NCBI RefSeq assembly: GCF_020786625.1
Contig: NZ_JAJGRC010000001.1
Span: 248,001-312,000, forward strand
Direction of reading: 5' to 3'
DNA from: Salinicoccus sp. RF5
GTDB lineage: Bacteria; Bacillota; Bacilli; Staphylococcales; Salinicoccaceae
DNA: 64,000 bases
Under the pieces are notes generated by a model that did not search any database, was not told where the DNA came from, and worked only from the letters and a program-made list of their open reading frames with translations. A program made the translations under genes and the position numbers. Positions 45,126 through 55,395 of this stretch are shown here, piece after piece (the stretch's first letter is position 1; every line of letters starts with the position of its first letter).

Positions 45126-46415
45126 CTATGGATATAGTCTGTTGAGCAGGCGTGGGAACGGTGCCGTCTCCCTGACATGCTGTACGCCGCTCAGCCAGGC
45201 GACTGTACGCTCGAGGCCGAGGCCGAACCCGGAATGCGGCACGCTGCCGTATCTCCTCAGGTCGAGATACCATTCATAGGCCTCCAGATCCAGACCGCTC
45301 TCCTCGATCTTCTGCTTGAGGGTGTCGTAGTCATGGATCCTTTCACTGCCCCCGATGATCTCCCCGTAGCCCTCAGGGGCGATCAGGTCGGCACACAGGA
45401 CGGTGCGCGGGTCTTCCGGATTCTCCTCCATGTAGAAGGATTTGATCTCCTTCGGATAGTTCGTGATGAAGACGGGCTTATCGAAATGGTTCGCGATTTC
45501 GGTTTCATGCGGTGCACCGAAGTCCTCGCCCCACTCTATATCATCAAAGCCCTTCTCCTGCAGCAGTTCCACCGCTTCCGTATACGTGATGCGCGGGAAC
45601 GGTGCGCGGATCTTCTCAAGGACGCTTGTATCGCGGTCCAATATGCCGAGGTCGATTCTGCAGTGCTCCAGCACCTGTTGTACGAGGTACTCGACATACT
45701 GTTCCTGTACTTCGAGGCTGTCCTCATGGTTGTAGAACGCCATCTCAGGCTCTATCATCCAGAACTCGATAAGGTGCCTCCTCGTCTTGGATTTCTCCGC
45801 ACGGAATGTCGGACCGAATGAGAAGACCTTACCGTGTGCCATCGCAGCCGCTTCTGCATACAATTGGCCACTCTGTGACAGGTAGGCATCTTCATCGAAG
45901 TATTTTGTATGGAAAAGTTCCGTCGTACCTTCCGGTGAACTGCTTGTGAGTATCGGCGGATCGATCTTCTTATAGCCGTTCTCGAAGAAGAAGTCATGAG
46001 TGCTCTTGATGATCTGGTTGCGGATGTTCATGACTGCATGCTGCTTCTTCGAACGCAGCCACAGGTGCCTGTTGTCCATGAGGAATTCAGGACCATGGGC
46101 CTTCGGTGTGATTGGATAACCTTCCGAGGCATGGATGACCTCTATGCCGTCGACTTCCATCTCGTAGCCGAAATCTGAACGGTCATCCGCTTTGATCGTG
46201 CCTGAAACATACATGGATGTCTCCTGTGTCAGACCTTTTGCCTTTTCGAAAAGATCTGCATCATTTTCCTTCACAACGATGCCCTGCATGAAACCGGTGC
46301 CGTCCCTGAGCTGCAGGAACTGGATTTTACCGCTGCCGCGCTTCTGCAGGAGCCAGCAGCCGATCGTCACCTGCTGGCCTTCATATTTTGCTGCCTGGTT
46401 GATTGAAATCTTCAT
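45126..46415 (-). CDS. asnS: Asparaginyl-tRNA synthetase
   Basis: Charges tRNA-Asn. This is a class IIb synthetase of 429 residues with an N-terminal OB-fold anticodon-binding domain (about 15-100) and a catalytic domain with motif 2 ([21 protein letters not shown]) and motif 3 ([12 protein letters not shown]) near the C terminus. The ribosome site AAAGGAG lies within the last codons of aspB, so the two genes are coupled. No T-box leader is present. Presence of a dedicated AsnRS means tRNA-Asn need not depend on GatCAB. Confidence 0.95.
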   Translation of the reverse strand: MKISINQAAKYEGQQVTIGCWLLQKRGSGKIQFLQLRDGTGFMQGIVVKENDADLFEKAKGLTQETSMYVSGTIKADDRSDFGYEMEVDGIEVIHASEGYPITPKAHGPEFLMDNRHLWLRSKKQHAVMNIRNQIIKSTHDFFFENGYKKIDPPILTSSSPEGTTELFHTKYFDEDAYLSQSGQLYAEAAAMAHGKVFSFGPTFRAEKSKTRRHLIEFWMIEPEMAFYNHEDSLEVQEQYVEYLVQQVLEHCRIDLGILDRDTSVLEKIRAPFPRITYTEAVELLQEKGFDDIEWGEDFGAPHETEIANHFDKPVFITNYPKEIKSFYMEENPEDPRTVLCADLIAPEGYGEIIGGSERIHDYDTLKQKIEESGLDLEAYEWYLDLRRYGSVPHSGFGLGLERTVAWLSGVQHVRETAPFPRLLNRLYP

Positions 46416-46416
46416 G

Positions 46417-47604
46417 TTAAACTCCTTTGGAATGTTGTTCTACAAATTTTCTGATGCGGTCCAATGCTTCTGTCATATCTTCGATGCTGAGCGAATAGCT
46501 GAGCCGGATGTTGTCCGGTGAACCGAAGCCGGAGCCCGGGACTGCCGCCACGTGGACTTCCTCGAGGACCGCTTCAACGAATGCATCCACACCGTCGAAC
46601 CCACACTTCCTGGCGCACTCGGCGAAGTTCGGGAACAGGTAGAAGGCGCCTTCCGGCTTGATGCAGTCGATGTATGGAATCTCCATCAGCTTCTCATAGG
46701 CCTTGTCCCTTCTCTCCTTGAAGGTGCGGTTGTACTCCTCAAGATAGGATGGGTCCATATTATAGGCAGCGAGCGCCGCCCACTGCGACGGTGTCGCCGG
46801 GTTGGATGTCGAGTGGCTCGACAGTGCGGTCATGCCCTTGACTACATCGCTGTCCCCGCATACGTAGCCGATGCGCCATCCGGTCATCGAATGCGACTTG
46901 CTGACGCCATTGACGATGAGCGTGTTCCTTTTCATCTTGTCGCTGAATGAGGCGATGGAGATGTGCGGATGGTCGTAGACGAGTGTCTCATAGATCTCGT
47001 CCGCAACTACGACGATGTCCGTCTTTTCAAGGTATTCGGCGAGGCTGCGGAGCTCCTCCTCCGTGTATACCATGCCGCTCGGATTGCTTGGGGAGTTCAG
47101 CAGCAGCATGCGTGTCCTGTCGGTCACATGGCGGTCGATGATTTCGGGAGTGATCTTGAATGAAGTGGACTCGTCCGTCTCCATGATGACCGGATTACCT
47201 TCAGCGAGCTTCACCTGTTCAGTATAGCTCACCCAGTACGGGGTCGGGATGAGGACCTCGTCCCCCGGGTCGAGTGTGGCCTGAAAAAGGTTGTACAGCA
47301 CATGTTTCGCACCAGTGCCTACAAAAATCTCCGACAGCTCGTACTCGAGGCCGTTATCGCGCTTCATCTTTTCGATGATGGCTTCCTTCAGCTCGGTGAT
47401 GCCGGAGGCGGAAGTATACTTCGTCTGGCCGTCCTTGAGCGCTTCATAAGTCTTTTCTATGATTTCATCAGGGGTGTTGAAGTCCGGTTCTCCGGCACTG
47501 AGGCTGATGACATCGACCCCCTGGGCCTTGAGGTCCCTGGACTTGGCTGTGATGGCCAGTGTCTGGCTGGGCGTAATATTCTTGATTCGTTGAGAGAGTT
47601 CCAT
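46417..47604 (-). CDS. aspB: Aspartate aminotransferase (class I/II, Ib type)
   Basis: PLP-dependent interconversion of aspartate/2-oxoglutarate with oxaloacetate/glutamate, 395 residues. The PLP lysine is K236 in [15 protein letters not shown] is at 201-205, and NPSNPSG-type substrate loop is at 170-177. AAAGGAGAAGG precedes the ATG. It ends one base before asnS, a common pairing that links aspartate supply to asparaginyl-tRNA formation. Other family members accept aromatic substrates or LL-diaminopimelate precursors; aspartate is the default reading from context. Confidence 0.92.
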   Translation of the reverse strand: MELSQRIKNITPSQTLAITAKSRDLKAQGVDVISLSAGEPDFNTPDEIIEKTYEALKDGQTKYTSASGITELKEAIIEKMKRDNGLEYELSEIFVGTGAKHVLYNLFQATLDPGDEVLIPTPYWVSYTEQVKLAEGNPVIMETDESTSFKITPEIIDRHVTDRTRMLLLNSPSNPSGMVYTEEELRSLAEYLEKTDIVVVADEIYETLVYDHPHISIASFSDKMKRNTLIVNGVSKSHSMTGWRIGYVCGDSDVVKGMTALSSHSTSNPATPSQWAALAAYNMDPSYLEEYNRTFKERRDKAYEKLMEIPYIDCIKPEGAFYLFPNFAECARKCGFDGVDAFVEAVLEEVHVAAVPGSGFGSPDNIRLSYSLSIEDMTEALDRIRKFVEQHSKGV

Positions 47605-47634
47605 ATTCCTTCTCCTTTAGAGTTGATATAGTCA

Positions 47635-50151
47635 TTATAAATCACGGAGCAGCCCTTTGAAAGACTCTCCATCCCCCTGAATGACATTTTCAGAAGGAAA
47701 GTACTTCAAGAAGGCATTCCTGTACTTCCTGTCGAGGATGCGCTTGTCGAAAAGGAGCAGCAGTCCGCGGTCCTCGGGCCGCCGCTGTACACGCCCGGCA
47801 ATCTGCCTGAACTGGAAAACAGCTTCCGGCAGATCATTCTTATAGAAGTTCCTGAAATCCGACTTCTTTGGGACGGGGAATGGCAGTTTGGTGAGCATCA
47901 GACATTTCGTCCCCGATGCCTGCATATTGATGCCTTCATTGAAGCTTGATGTCCCAAGCAGTACACATCTGTCCAGGTGGTTGAACTGCGAGAGCAGCTT
48001 CTCGCTGCTCGACATCCGGGTCTGCCGCAATATGACGAAATCCTCGAATGTCGGGACATCAGCCGTATATTCATGTACCTTGTCCAGAAGCTCGAAGTTC
48101 GAAAACAGCACCATCAGCTTCTGGCCGGTCTCACTCAAGTAGACCGCGATGTATTCCACTATGGCAGCGGTGAAGTCATCATCATTGATGTCATAGGCGG
48201 GGATGTCTTCAGGAATGAAGATCTTCGTCCCGCCGAACAGATTTTCATTCTGCACGATGAGCGACTTGAACGGCCTGTCGCCATACCAATAGTCGAGGTG
48301 GCTGAACCCGCCGTTCACTTCGAGTGTGCCGGACAGCATGATGGTGGCTTTTATATGTCCGGCCCGCTCCCGTAGTGATGCCATATCCTCCTGCTGGACA
48401 TGCACTTTTATCTTCTGGAGGTTCCTGTTCCCTTCCAGGACATATCTATCCTGCCTGATGGCCGCACCGAGGGCATTGAGCATCTTCTGGTAGTGGTGCA
48501 TGTGGTTGTATATGACCTGATAGTTCCGTGTGCCGCGTACTGCTCCAAGGAAGGTCGACGTATGCCTGATGCCCGTTTCGATGTGGTGCAGCAGGTCGCT
48601 CGAGTTTCTGGCCTCGATTGCAGTGAACATCTTATCTATGTTCTGGTTCAGATGCTTGAGTATATCCTCGAGAAGGTATACGGAAGTTGCATCATTATGG
48701 CTGATATAGTTTGCCAGAAGGCGCTCCTGACTCGGGGTGCCGATCTGGCCGATGAAGAACTTCATCGCCTGGTAGCTGAAGGTGGTCTTCATCCGCTCCT
48801 CGAGCGAACGTTTGAGCTGATGGGCCTCATCCACGATGACCGTATCGATATCCGGGAGGTGGTCGATGCAGTCGATGAGGAAATAGTGGTTCGTCAAGGT
48901 GAAGGTCGCATGCCCGGCTTCTGTGAGCGCCCTGTTGAAGAAGAAATGTCCGGCCCCTTCCCCAGCCTGTATGGAGGCGGTCCTGTAGTATGCACGCTCC
49001 GGTCCCCTCAGGTGTATTTCCGACAGGTCCCCCGTATCCGTTTCAAGCAGCCATACAAGAAGCTTCATCTTCAGCTGGATGATTTCTGTATTGTTGTCCT
49101 CCAGAGACAGCAGGAGCTTGAATGCATCCAGGTTCAAATAGTTCTCCCTGCCCTTCAGTGCCACGGCAGGGATCGGCATGCCGATGGCGGCCTCCAATGC
49201 CGCGAGGTCCTCGATGAGGATCTGATGCTGCAGTATCTTTTTTGATGTCGAGATCAGCACCTTCTGACCATACAGCGAATGGAAGCTGATGACGGCGATG
49301 AGGAAGGCGATGGTCTTGCCGACACCGGTATATGCTTCGAGCGCAAGGTTCTCCTTCTGCTCCAGCGCCTCGAAGATCTCGTTGGCGAGACGAAGCTGTT
49401 CCGTCCTGTACCGTCTGCCGGAATGTGCAATGTAGCGATCGTACAGCTCTCCGACAGTAGCAGCCTCCATCTTGCGCCGCTCTCCCTTCTTCCGCCTGAT
49501 GTAGAAGTCCCCATGGCGCTCGAGGCCTTCGGCATCGCCAGTGCGTGATTCTGCGACTATGGAGAAGATGACATCGGATAGATTGTATTTCAATGGCTTC
49601 GACAGGTGATAGAGATGCTTCAGCGTCTCTGCGTCGAGTGTCATCATCTTCTGCAGCAGATGAATGAGGAGTTCTGCTGTGGCTCTGGCGTCCTCATCGG
49701 CCCTGTGGGCGTTCGACAGCTCCAGGCCGAGTGCCTGGGCGATTTCATTGAGCTGGAAGCGTTCAAGCCTGGGCAGGAAAATCTTCGACAGTTCCACGGT
49801 ATCGAGCAGATGATTGGGCTGATAGTCGATGCCGCATGATTTGAAGGCAGACTGCAGGAAGCCGAAATCGAATTCGACATTATGCGCCGTAAAGATGCAG
49901 CCATCGAGCAGCCCGGCCACCCGGGAGGCGATGTCCCTGAATTTGGGTGCATCTTCGAGCATGGAACTATCGATGTTCGTCAGCTCTCTTATGAAAGGTG
50001 TCAACTCGGTTTCATCCGACAGGAAGGTGGTGTACTGATCGATTATCTTCAAATTCTGTACGACCACAATGCTCAGTTGGATGATACTATCTTTATTCTT
50101 GTTATTTCCGGTAGTTTCGAGATCCACTACCGCAAACTTCTGATTCTGCAT
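47635..50151 (-). CDS. dinG: DinG-type protein: DnaQ exonuclease fused to an XPD-like helicase
   Basis: A fusion of 838 residues. Residues 5-170 form a DEDD 3'-5' exonuclease (D9 and E11 in VVDLETTG, HNVEFDFGFL further on). The rest is a superfamily 2 helicase with Walker A TGVGKT near 274 and DEAH near 440, ending in the QIAGRVQRRPEDRG motif VI. The Fe-S cysteines of E. coli DinG are not evident, as in other Gram-positive members. In S. aureus the homologue acts as a nuclease with helicase motifs unwinding poorly. The ATG at 50151 follows GGTGATGAG; it begins 17 nt after the birA stop. Confidence 0.92.
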   Translation of the reverse strand: MQNQKFAVVDLETTGNNKNKDSIIQLSIVVVQNLKIIDQYTTFLSDETELTPFIRELTNIDSSMLEDAPKFRDIASRVAGLLDGCIFTAHNVEFDFGFLQSAFKSCGIDYQPNHLLDTVELSKIFLPRLERFQLNEIAQALGLELSNAHRADEDARATAELLIHLLQKMMTLDAETLKHLYHLSKPLKYNLSDVIFSIVAESRTGDAEGLERHGDFYIRRKKGERRKMEAATVGELYDRYIAHSGRRYRTEQLRLANEIFEALEQKENLALEAYTGVGKTIAFLIAVISFHSLYGQKVLISTSKKILQHQILIEDLAALEAAIGMPIPAVALKGRENYLNLDAFKLLLSLEDNNTEIIQLKMKLLVWLLETDTGDLSEIHLRGPERAYYRTASIQAGEGAGHFFFNRALTEAGHATFTLTNHYFLIDCIDHLPDIDTVIVDEAHQLKRSLEERMKTTFSYQAMKFFIGQIGTPSQERLLANYISHNDATSVYLLEDILKHLNQNIDKMFTAIEARNSSDLLHHIETGIRHTSTFLGAVRGTRNYQVIYNHMHHYQKMLNALGAAIRQDRYVLEGNRNLQKIKVHVQQEDMASLRERAGHIKATIMLSGTLEVNGGFSHLDYWYGDRPFKSLIVQNENLFGGTKIFIPEDIPAYDINDDDFTAAIVEYIAVYLSETGQKLMVLFSNFELLDKVHEYTADVPTFEDFVILRQTRMSSSEKLLSQFNHLDRCVLLGTSSFNEGINMQASGTKCLMLTKLPFPVPKKSDFRNFYKNDLPEAVFQFRQIAGRVQRRPEDRGLLLLFDKRILDRKYRNAFLKYFPSENVIQGDGESFKGLLRDL

Positions 50152-50168
50152 CTCATCACCAGTTCCCA

Positions 50169-51131
50169 CTATAGTTCTATATCTGCACTTATGACTTTTC
50201 TGATTTCACCCGTCCGGTCGAGCACTTCAAGGAACCCGTCATCATCTATGTCGAGGGCTTTCGCCATGTAGCTCTCCCCGGTTTCCGTGATCCTCAATTC
50301 CTTATTGAACACGATGGCGCGTGACTTCCATTCTTCCCTGATTGCACTGAACGGCTCGTTCAGGAAACGATGATAATAGTGTTCGATGTTCCGGATGAGC
50401 TTCCCCATGAAATCATCAAGATCCATATCAACGTTTACATCCATCTCCCGTTCGATGGAAGTGGCGTTTGGGAGGTCCATTATGTCCTCGTCTCCGAATA
50501 TGTTGATCCCAATACCACAGATTATAGCATTTATGACGCCGCTTTCGCTGACGACTTCAGTCAGGAAGCCGGACACCTTCCTCTTGTCTATATAGATGTC
50601 GTTCGGCCATTTTATGCCGCTTTCGATGTGGAAGACCTGATCGATCGATTTGGAGATGGCGAGCGAAATGAACAGGTTGAACCGGATGATTTCCGATATT
50701 GGTATATTGGGCCTGAGTACGAGCGAGAGGTAGAGGCCCCTATTCTTTGGTGAAGCCCATTCGCGGTTGAACCGCCCCCGTCCGCTGGTCTGCTCCTCGG
50801 CCACCACCATATAGGCGCCGTCATGATGTTCCAGCTTCTGCATTGCTTCGATCTGGGTCGATCCGGTGGTGGGCAGGTATTCCACATGGCTGAACAGCTC
50901 CGACTGTGCCACGAGCATCTCCAGGGCTGTGGGGCTTATGTAGCGCGGGTGTCCGGTCAGATGATAGCCTTTGCTTGTGACGGACTCGATCCGGTATCCT
51001 TCACGCTTCAGCGCGTTCATGTTCTTCCAGACTGCAGTCCTTGAAACGCCAAGCCTGTCAGCCATCTCCTGTCCGGAAATGAATCGGTCATTCTTCAGTA
51101 ATTTCAATATCTCCTGCTTCATATTCGACAT
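50169..51131 (-). CDS. birA: Biotin protein ligase / biotin operon repressor BirA
   Basis: A bifunctional class II biotin ligase, 320 residues. An N-terminal winged helix-turn-helix (about 5-60, QEMADRLGVSRTAVWKNMNAL) represses biotin genes when holo. The central domain has the biotinyl-AMP loop GRGRFNREW and KWPNDIYID, and a small SH3-like C-terminal domain follows. The ATG at 51131 has GGAG at 5 nt; it overlaps the cca end by 44 nt, an unusually long but open overlap. The cca-birA-dinG order is conserved in staphylococci. Confidence 0.94.
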   Translation of the reverse strand: MSNMKQEILKLLKNDRFISGQEMADRLGVSRTAVWKNMNALKREGYRIESVTSKGYHLTGHPRYISPTALEMLVAQSELFSHVEYLPTTGSTQIEAMQKLEHHDGAYMVVAEEQTSGRGRFNREWASPKNRGLYLSLVLRPNIPISEIIRFNLFISLAISKSIDQVFHIESGIKWPNDIYIDKRKVSGFLTEVVSESGVINAIICGIGINIFGDEDIMDLPNATSIEREMDVNVDMDLDDFMGKLIRNIEHYYHRFLNEPFSAIREEWKSRAIVFNKELRITETGESYMAKALDIDDDGFLEVLDRTGEIRKVISADIEL

Positions 51132-52302
51132 GTGTCTCCACCCACTCCATTATAATCTTCGTGTCATTCTCCAGACTGCCATCCAGGATCTTCTCCTCTA
51201 CTGCTGAAAACACCTTCCTGATCCATCTGCCACCGCGCGCATTGAAGAGTTGCATGAGCATATTGCCATCAAGTTTGATGTCTGAAATGCCTGAGATGGG
51301 CAGCTGCGGCTTCAGTTCAATGGCGGACTTGAGCAGGTCCTTCTTCTCCTTCGATTCCGTGAAGGCGTTCAACTCCACGATTTCAGAGGCATTCTTCAAA
51401 ATCTTCATGTCATACCCATAGGCGACTTCCTTGATGGTACTCGGCTTGTGTAGCATTCCTATCAGTCTGGTGGTGTCCTTGATCTCCCTTTTCATGTCAT
51501 TGGAGAGTTTCAGTTCATGCAGATGGGGCTCGAGCCCGGGGTTCCTCCACATCTGGAGTGCAATCTCATTTTCCAGTGACCGGACATCCGTATCAAGGAA
51601 ATCCTCATCCCCGATATTTTCAAGGAAGGCTAGATGCGCCTTGAGGCGGGTCTTCACCATCAGGGCTTTGGCCGCTTTGACGCCGGCACCCCTGTACAGC
51701 TTATCGAGTTCGACGACGCACCGCTCCACCGCAACGAATTCAAGGTTTTGCGCATGCGCAGCCATCGCATTTTCGGTCTCGGGGGCGACGTGGAATTCGA
51801 GATGGGCAGCAAACCGGGCAGCCCTCAGCATCCGCAATGCATCTTCGTTGAACCGCTCCTCCGGACAGCCCACGGTACGGATGACCCGCTCCTCTATATC
51901 CTTCATGCCCCCGTAGGGATCAAGGATCTCGAAGTTTTCATCCATGGCCATGGCATTCATTGTAAAATCCCTGCGTTCCAGATCGCTGTTGAGCTGGTTT
52001 GTGAATGACACCTGGTCCGGTCTCCGGAAGTCGCTGTAGCCCGATTCGGTACGGAATGTCGTCACTTCGAATGGAATGTCATCAATGAGCACGATGATCG
52101 TACCATGCTCTTTGCCCACATCGACGGTGCGTTCGAATATGCGTTCGATATCATCGGGCAGTGCATCGGTGGTGATGTCGACATCGTTTATTGCCCGCTG
52201 CATATGATGATCGCGCACACATCCCCCGACGAAATACCCCTTGTATCCATACGTTTCCAAAGTGCCGAGTATCCTATTGCCTATCAGGAAGAGTTCATGC
52301 AT
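51088..52302 (-). CDS. cca: CCA tRNA nucleotidyltransferase
   Basis: Adds or repairs the 3' CCA end of tRNAs without a template, 404 residues, class II. The head domain has GGCVRD at 26-31 and the catalytic DVDITTD, followed by the RRDFTMNAMA motif and the ERCVVELDK region for nucleotide selection, then the helical body and tail. The ATG at 52302 follows GGAG and overlaps bshA by 8 nt. The C-terminal 15 codons overlap the birA start. Confidence 0.94.
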   Translation of the reverse strand: MHELFLIGNRILGTLETYGYKGYFVGGCVRDHHMQRAINDVDITTDALPDDIERIFERTVDVGKEHGTIIVLIDDIPFEVTTFRTESGYSDFRRPDQVSFTNQLNSDLERRDFTMNAMAMDENFEILDPYGGMKDIEERVIRTVGCPEERFNEDALRMLRAARFAAHLEFHVAPETENAMAAHAQNLEFVAVERCVVELDKLYRGAGVKAAKALMVKTRLKAHLAFLENIGDEDFLDTDVRSLENEIALQMWRNPGLEPHLHELKLSNDMKREIKDTTRLIGMLHKPSTIKEVAYGYDMKILKNASEIVELNAFTESKEKKDLLKSAIELKPQLPISGISDIKLDGNMLMQLFNARGGRWIRKVFSAVEEKILDGSLENDTKIIMEWVETHVEYEAGDIEITEE

Positions 52303-53440
52303 TGTTCTTTTCTCCAATCAGCTGATTGTACAGGGATTCATATTGGCTGACGATGACATCCGAGTGGAATCGGCTTCTGATATCTTCAAGCATGCGGGCC
52401 TGGAGCTCATTGTAGAGCGCATCATCCTCAAGAATCTTGATGATATATTCCCCGGCGCCGGTGTAATCTCCAATATCCACAAGATAGCCGGTCTTTTCAT
52501 GCTGGATGACTTCGCTGATGCCACCGGCGACTGTACCGACGGGAACAGCGCCGCAATTCATCGCTTCAAGCAGGGCCAGGCCGAAACTCTCCTTTTCGCT
52601 CATGAGCAGGAAGATGTCGCTCATCATATAGAACTTCCTGACATCCGTCTGCTGGCCTGCAAATATGACGGATTCCTGCAGTCCAAGGTGTTTTACAAGC
52701 TGACGCACGCTGTTCATTTCGGGGCCGTCCCCTACAAGCACCAGTACACTGTCCATCTTCCCATGCACACCATCGAATGCCCTGACGATATCATCGATCC
52801 GCTTTATCTTTCTGAAGTTGGAAGTGTGCATCAGTACTTTCGTGTCTTGCGGAATTTCATAGCGGGCCTTCATTTCAGATTTGATCCGGTCCCGGCCGTC
52901 CATATTGAAATACGACTCGTCCACGAAATTATGCACGGTCTTTATTTCATTTTCGGGCTCTATCAGCGAGAGCGTCTGATTCTTGAGGCTCTCCGATACG
53001 GCGGTGACGATATCAGATCCATTGATGCCGAACCGGATTGCGCTGACCAGGGACATATCATATCCGAGAACCGTGATATCCGTCCCGTGCAGGGTGGTGA
53101 CGATGCCGACATCCCTCTTTGCCATCTGTCGTGCGAGGATGCCGCAAACCGCATGGGGTACCGCATAGTGCATATGGATGACATCCAGATCATATTCGAT
53201 GATCACTTCAGAGATTTTGCTCGCCAGTGTGATGTCATAGGGGGGATAACGGAATACGCTGTAATCATTTATATCCGTCTGATGGATATATATGTTCGGA
53301 TGGTTGGCATCCAGACGGAATGGGACATTGGAAGTGATGAAGTGCACCTCATGTCCGCGTCTTGCCATCTGTATGCCGAGTTCAGTGGCGATGATGCCGC
53401 TGCCCCCGACACTCGGATAGCAGGTTATGCCTATCTTCAT
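52295..53440 (-). CDS. bshA: N-acetyl-alpha-D-glucosaminyl L-malate synthase BshA
   Basis: First enzyme of bacillithiol synthesis, joining UDP-GlcNAc and L-malate. GT-B glycosyltransferase family 4, 381 residues, with the N-terminal YPSVGGSGIIATELG loop and the C-terminal ESFGLALLEAMNCGAVPVG nucleotide-sugar signature. It starts 5 nt after mgsA. In Bacillus bshB1 lies between mgsA and bshA; that gene is absent here, as in staphylococci, so deacetylase must come from another locus. Bacilliredoxin BrxA, which uses the product, is encoded at 30192-30629. Confidence 0.94.
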   Translation of the reverse strand: MKIGITCYPSVGGSGIIATELGIQMARRGHEVHFITSNVPFRLDANHPNIYIHQTDINDYSVFRYPPYDITLASKISEVIIEYDLDVIHMHYAVPHAVCGILARQMAKRDVGIVTTLHGTDITVLGYDMSLVSAIRFGINGSDIVTAVSESLKNQTLSLIEPENEIKTVHNFVDESYFNMDGRDRIKSEMKARYEIPQDTKVLMHTSNFRKIKRIDDIVRAFDGVHGKMDSVLVLVGDGPEMNSVRQLVKHLGLQESVIFAGQQTDVRKFYMMSDIFLLMSEKESFGLALLEAMNCGAVPVGTVAGGISEVIQHEKTGYLVDIGDYTGAGEYIIKILEDDALYNELQARMLEDIRSRFHSDVIVSQYESLYNQLIGEKNNA

Positions 53441-53445
53441 CAGAT

Positions 53446-53823
53446 CTACCCCCTATCTTTATGGCTCAGATGATAGAGTACCGCCTCAGCCGTACCCTCA
53501 TTCGTCGCCAGAGGCACGTCATATACGTCTGACAGGCGCAGCAGCGCACTCACATCCGGCTCATGGGGCTGGGCGGTAAGCGGATCCCGGAAGAAGATGA
53601 TGCAGTCTATCGTATTGTTCGCCACCATGGCGCCGATCTCCTGGTCCCCGCCAAGCGGTCCCGATTTGCATCTGTGTACATCAAGGCCGGTATGCTTGAT
53701 GATTCTGCCACCGGTCGTTCCTGTAGCGTATAGTATCTGGTTTCTGAAGAAATCCATGTGCTTATCTATGAATCTGAGGAGGTCATCTTTCTTTTCATCA
53801 TGTGCAATCAATGCGATTTTCAT
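53446..53823 (-). CDS. mgsA: Methylglyoxal synthase
   Basis: Converts dihydroxyacetone phosphate to methylglyoxal and phosphate, a relief valve when glycolytic phosphate is short. The 125-residue protein has the signature [11 protein letters not shown] (54-64) with catalytic D60 and H87 in AQPHEPD. GGATG is a modest ribosome site before the ATG. Downstream bshA encodes bacillithiol synthesis, and bacillithiol helps detoxify methylglyoxal, a sensible pairing. The first gene of the mgsA-bshA-cca-birA-dinG run. Confidence 0.94.
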   Translation of the reverse strand: MKIALIAHDEKKDDLLRFIDKHMDFFRNQILYATGTTGGRIIKHTGLDVHRCKSGPLGGDQEIGAMVANNTIDCIIFFRDPLTAQPHEPDVSALLRLSDVYDVPLATNEGTAEAVLYHLSHKDRG

Positions 53824-53962
53824 ATTATCATCCGTTCTTTAGGTTGCTGGTATTGATTATAGATAATGTTCCCTCTGGTGTGAAGGCGATTTTGGCACTT
53901 CATCATATGATGGCACTCAGTGTGTATCATATCATAATAATATTAACAGAATTCCGGACAAA

Positions 53963-53995
53963 TAAAAAAGGAACCCTTTCACAGGCTCCTTTTTG
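53963..53995 (-). terminator. Terminator after the YugP-type metallopeptidase gene
   Basis: AAAAAGGAGCC / GGGTTCCTTTTT imperfect stem with a T run on the minus strand, starting a few bases past the stop at 53999. The rest of the 175-nt gap (53824-53998) shows AT-rich sequence that should hold the mgsA promoter, but no clear -35/-10 pair. Confidence 0.75.
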
Positions 53996-53998
53996 CTT

Positions 53999-54697
53999 CT
54001 AGTTGCCGCTCCTGGCAATCAGAATGAATCTGACAAGTTCCGCCACGGCGACTGCAGTCGCTGCAACATAGGTCATTGCGGCTGCGTTCAATACCTTCTT
54101 GGCATGACGGTACTCTTTTTCGTTGACGATGTTCAATGATTCGATCTGGTTCATCGCCCGCTTGGATGCATCGAACTCGACGGGCAGCGTCACGATCTGG
54201 AACAGGACTGCAAATGCCATGAGTGCGATTCCGCCCCACAGTAGCAGTTCTCCAAGTCCCCCGCCTGCGTTGCTCTGTGCATACGTGATGAGCATACCGG
54301 CAATGATCAGGAAGTACGAGAAGTTGCTCCCCAATTGTGCGAGTGGGAAAAGTGCAGAACGGAAGTTCAGGAATGCATAGCCTGTCGCATGCTGGATCGC
54401 ATGGCCGACCTCATGGGCTGCAACTGCCGTTCCGGCCACACTCGGTGTATCATAGTTATGCGGGGAAAGGACGAGTTTCTTATTCTTAGGATCGTAATAG
54501 TCGCTCAGGAACCCCTGTCCTCTTTCGACGGAAACATCATAGATGCCATTCTCCTTGAGGATTTCCTCTGCAACCTCACGCCCTGTAAGACCACTCGTTG
54601 AACGTACCTTAGAGTACTTGTTGAACGTGGACTTTACGTTCATCTGCGCGAGCATTGGAACAACCATTAAAATCACAAAATATACAATTATATACAC
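53999..54697 (-). CDS. YugP-like zinc metallopeptidase (membrane)
   Basis: A 232-residue integral membrane protein with an N-terminal hydrophobic segment, the zinc-protease motif HEVGH (near 95) and two or three further membrane segments at the C-terminal side, the last ending VAELVRFILIA. The family is peptidase-like (YugP, neutral zinc metallopeptidase type 2); substrates are unknown. I take the GTG at 54697 behind GGAGG; a TTG at 54715 is in frame but lacks a ribosome site. It follows the DUF1405 gene by 60 nt. Confidence 0.82.
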   Translation of the reverse strand: MYIIVYFVILMVVPMLAQMNVKSTFNKYSKVRSTSGLTGREVAEEILKENGIYDVSVERGQGFLSDYYDPKNKKLVLSPHNYDTPSVAGTAVAAHEVGHAIQHATGYAFLNFRSALFPLAQLGSNFSYFLIIAGMLITYAQSNAGGGLGELLLWGGIALMAFAVLFQIVTLPVEFDASKRAMNQIESLNIVNEKEYRHAKKVLNAAAMTYVAATAVAVAELVRFILIARSGN

Positions 54698-54757
54698 GTG
54701 GATTCCAACCTCCAAAAGTTTTTCATACTTTATTTTACTTCAATTTTTCTTATATAG

Positions 54758-55333
54758 TCAATCAGAACGCCTTGGCACAAGCTGATGGAGCAGCACAAGT
54801 ACGAATACGCTCAGCCAGAAGGCGAAATAGCCGATGTGCTCCTGATATTGGGACAGGTTGCCGTAGACCGGGTACTGTCCATATACGTAATCTATGATGT
54901 CATTATGGAACAGCCAGATGGCTGTGATATAGAGGTGTACAGGCCTGATTTCAAGGTGCGGCAGAAACAGGATTGCCTGGAGGGCCATGATGCCGTGTGA
55001 AGCAATGAGCATCAGGCCGATCCATGAAACAAAGCCCGTCTCCATGAAGGTGAGCAGGTTCATGACTACCGCCCACACACCATATTTGATCAGTGTTGTG
55101 AACGCAAGGGCATCGATCAGCCCCCACTTCTTTCCGATCAGTATAAAAATGATGAGCACCGACAGGAAAAGCGTAGCTGTCGGACTGTCGGGAACGAATG
55201 GAATGAAATACCACTCGGTATCGGACAACTGTCCCCTGTACCACCAGTAGCCGTACAGGGTTCCCAGTGCATTGGATATGAGAAGCAGGATCAGGAACCA
55301 CCTGTTATACATCAAGTCGATAATTTTATACAT
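54758..55333 (-). CDS. DUF1405 family membrane protein (YpjA type)
   Basis: A 191-residue polytopic membrane protein with about six hydrophobic segments and very few charged residues within them. It matches the DUF1405/YpjA family that sits immediately downstream of qcrC in bacilli. The ribosome site AGGAG is placed in the tail of the qcr terminator region, so a part of its transcription may be read-through from qcr. The function is unknown; its constant link with qcr suggests respiration, which is inference. Confidence 0.82.
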   Translation of the reverse strand: MYKIIDLMYNRWFLILLLISNALGTLYGYWWYRGQLSDTEWYFIPFVPDSPTATLFLSVLIIFILIGKKWGLIDALAFTTLIKYGVWAVVMNLLTFMETGFVSWIGLMLIASHGIMALQAILFLPHLEIRPVHLYITAIWLFHNDIIDYVYGQYPVYGNLSQYQEHIGYFAFWLSVFVLVLLHQLVPRRSD

Positions 55334-55348
55334 TGGGATGAACTCCTA

Positions 55349-55379
55349 TTAAAAAAAGCCCTATTGCTAGGGCTTTTTC
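55349..55379 (-). terminator. Terminator of qcrABC
   Basis: AAAAAGCCCTA / TAGGGCTTTTT stem with a 4-nt loop, followed by T residues on the minus strand, 17 nt past the qcrC stop. Confidence 0.88.
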
Positions 55380-55395
55380 TTATTCTATATCGTCA

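Noticed and set aside
45095-46450. T-box or other tRNA-sensing leader before asnS or aspB
   Set aside because: The asnS ribosome site is inside aspB, and the aspB upstream gap is about 30 nt; there is no room for a T-box.
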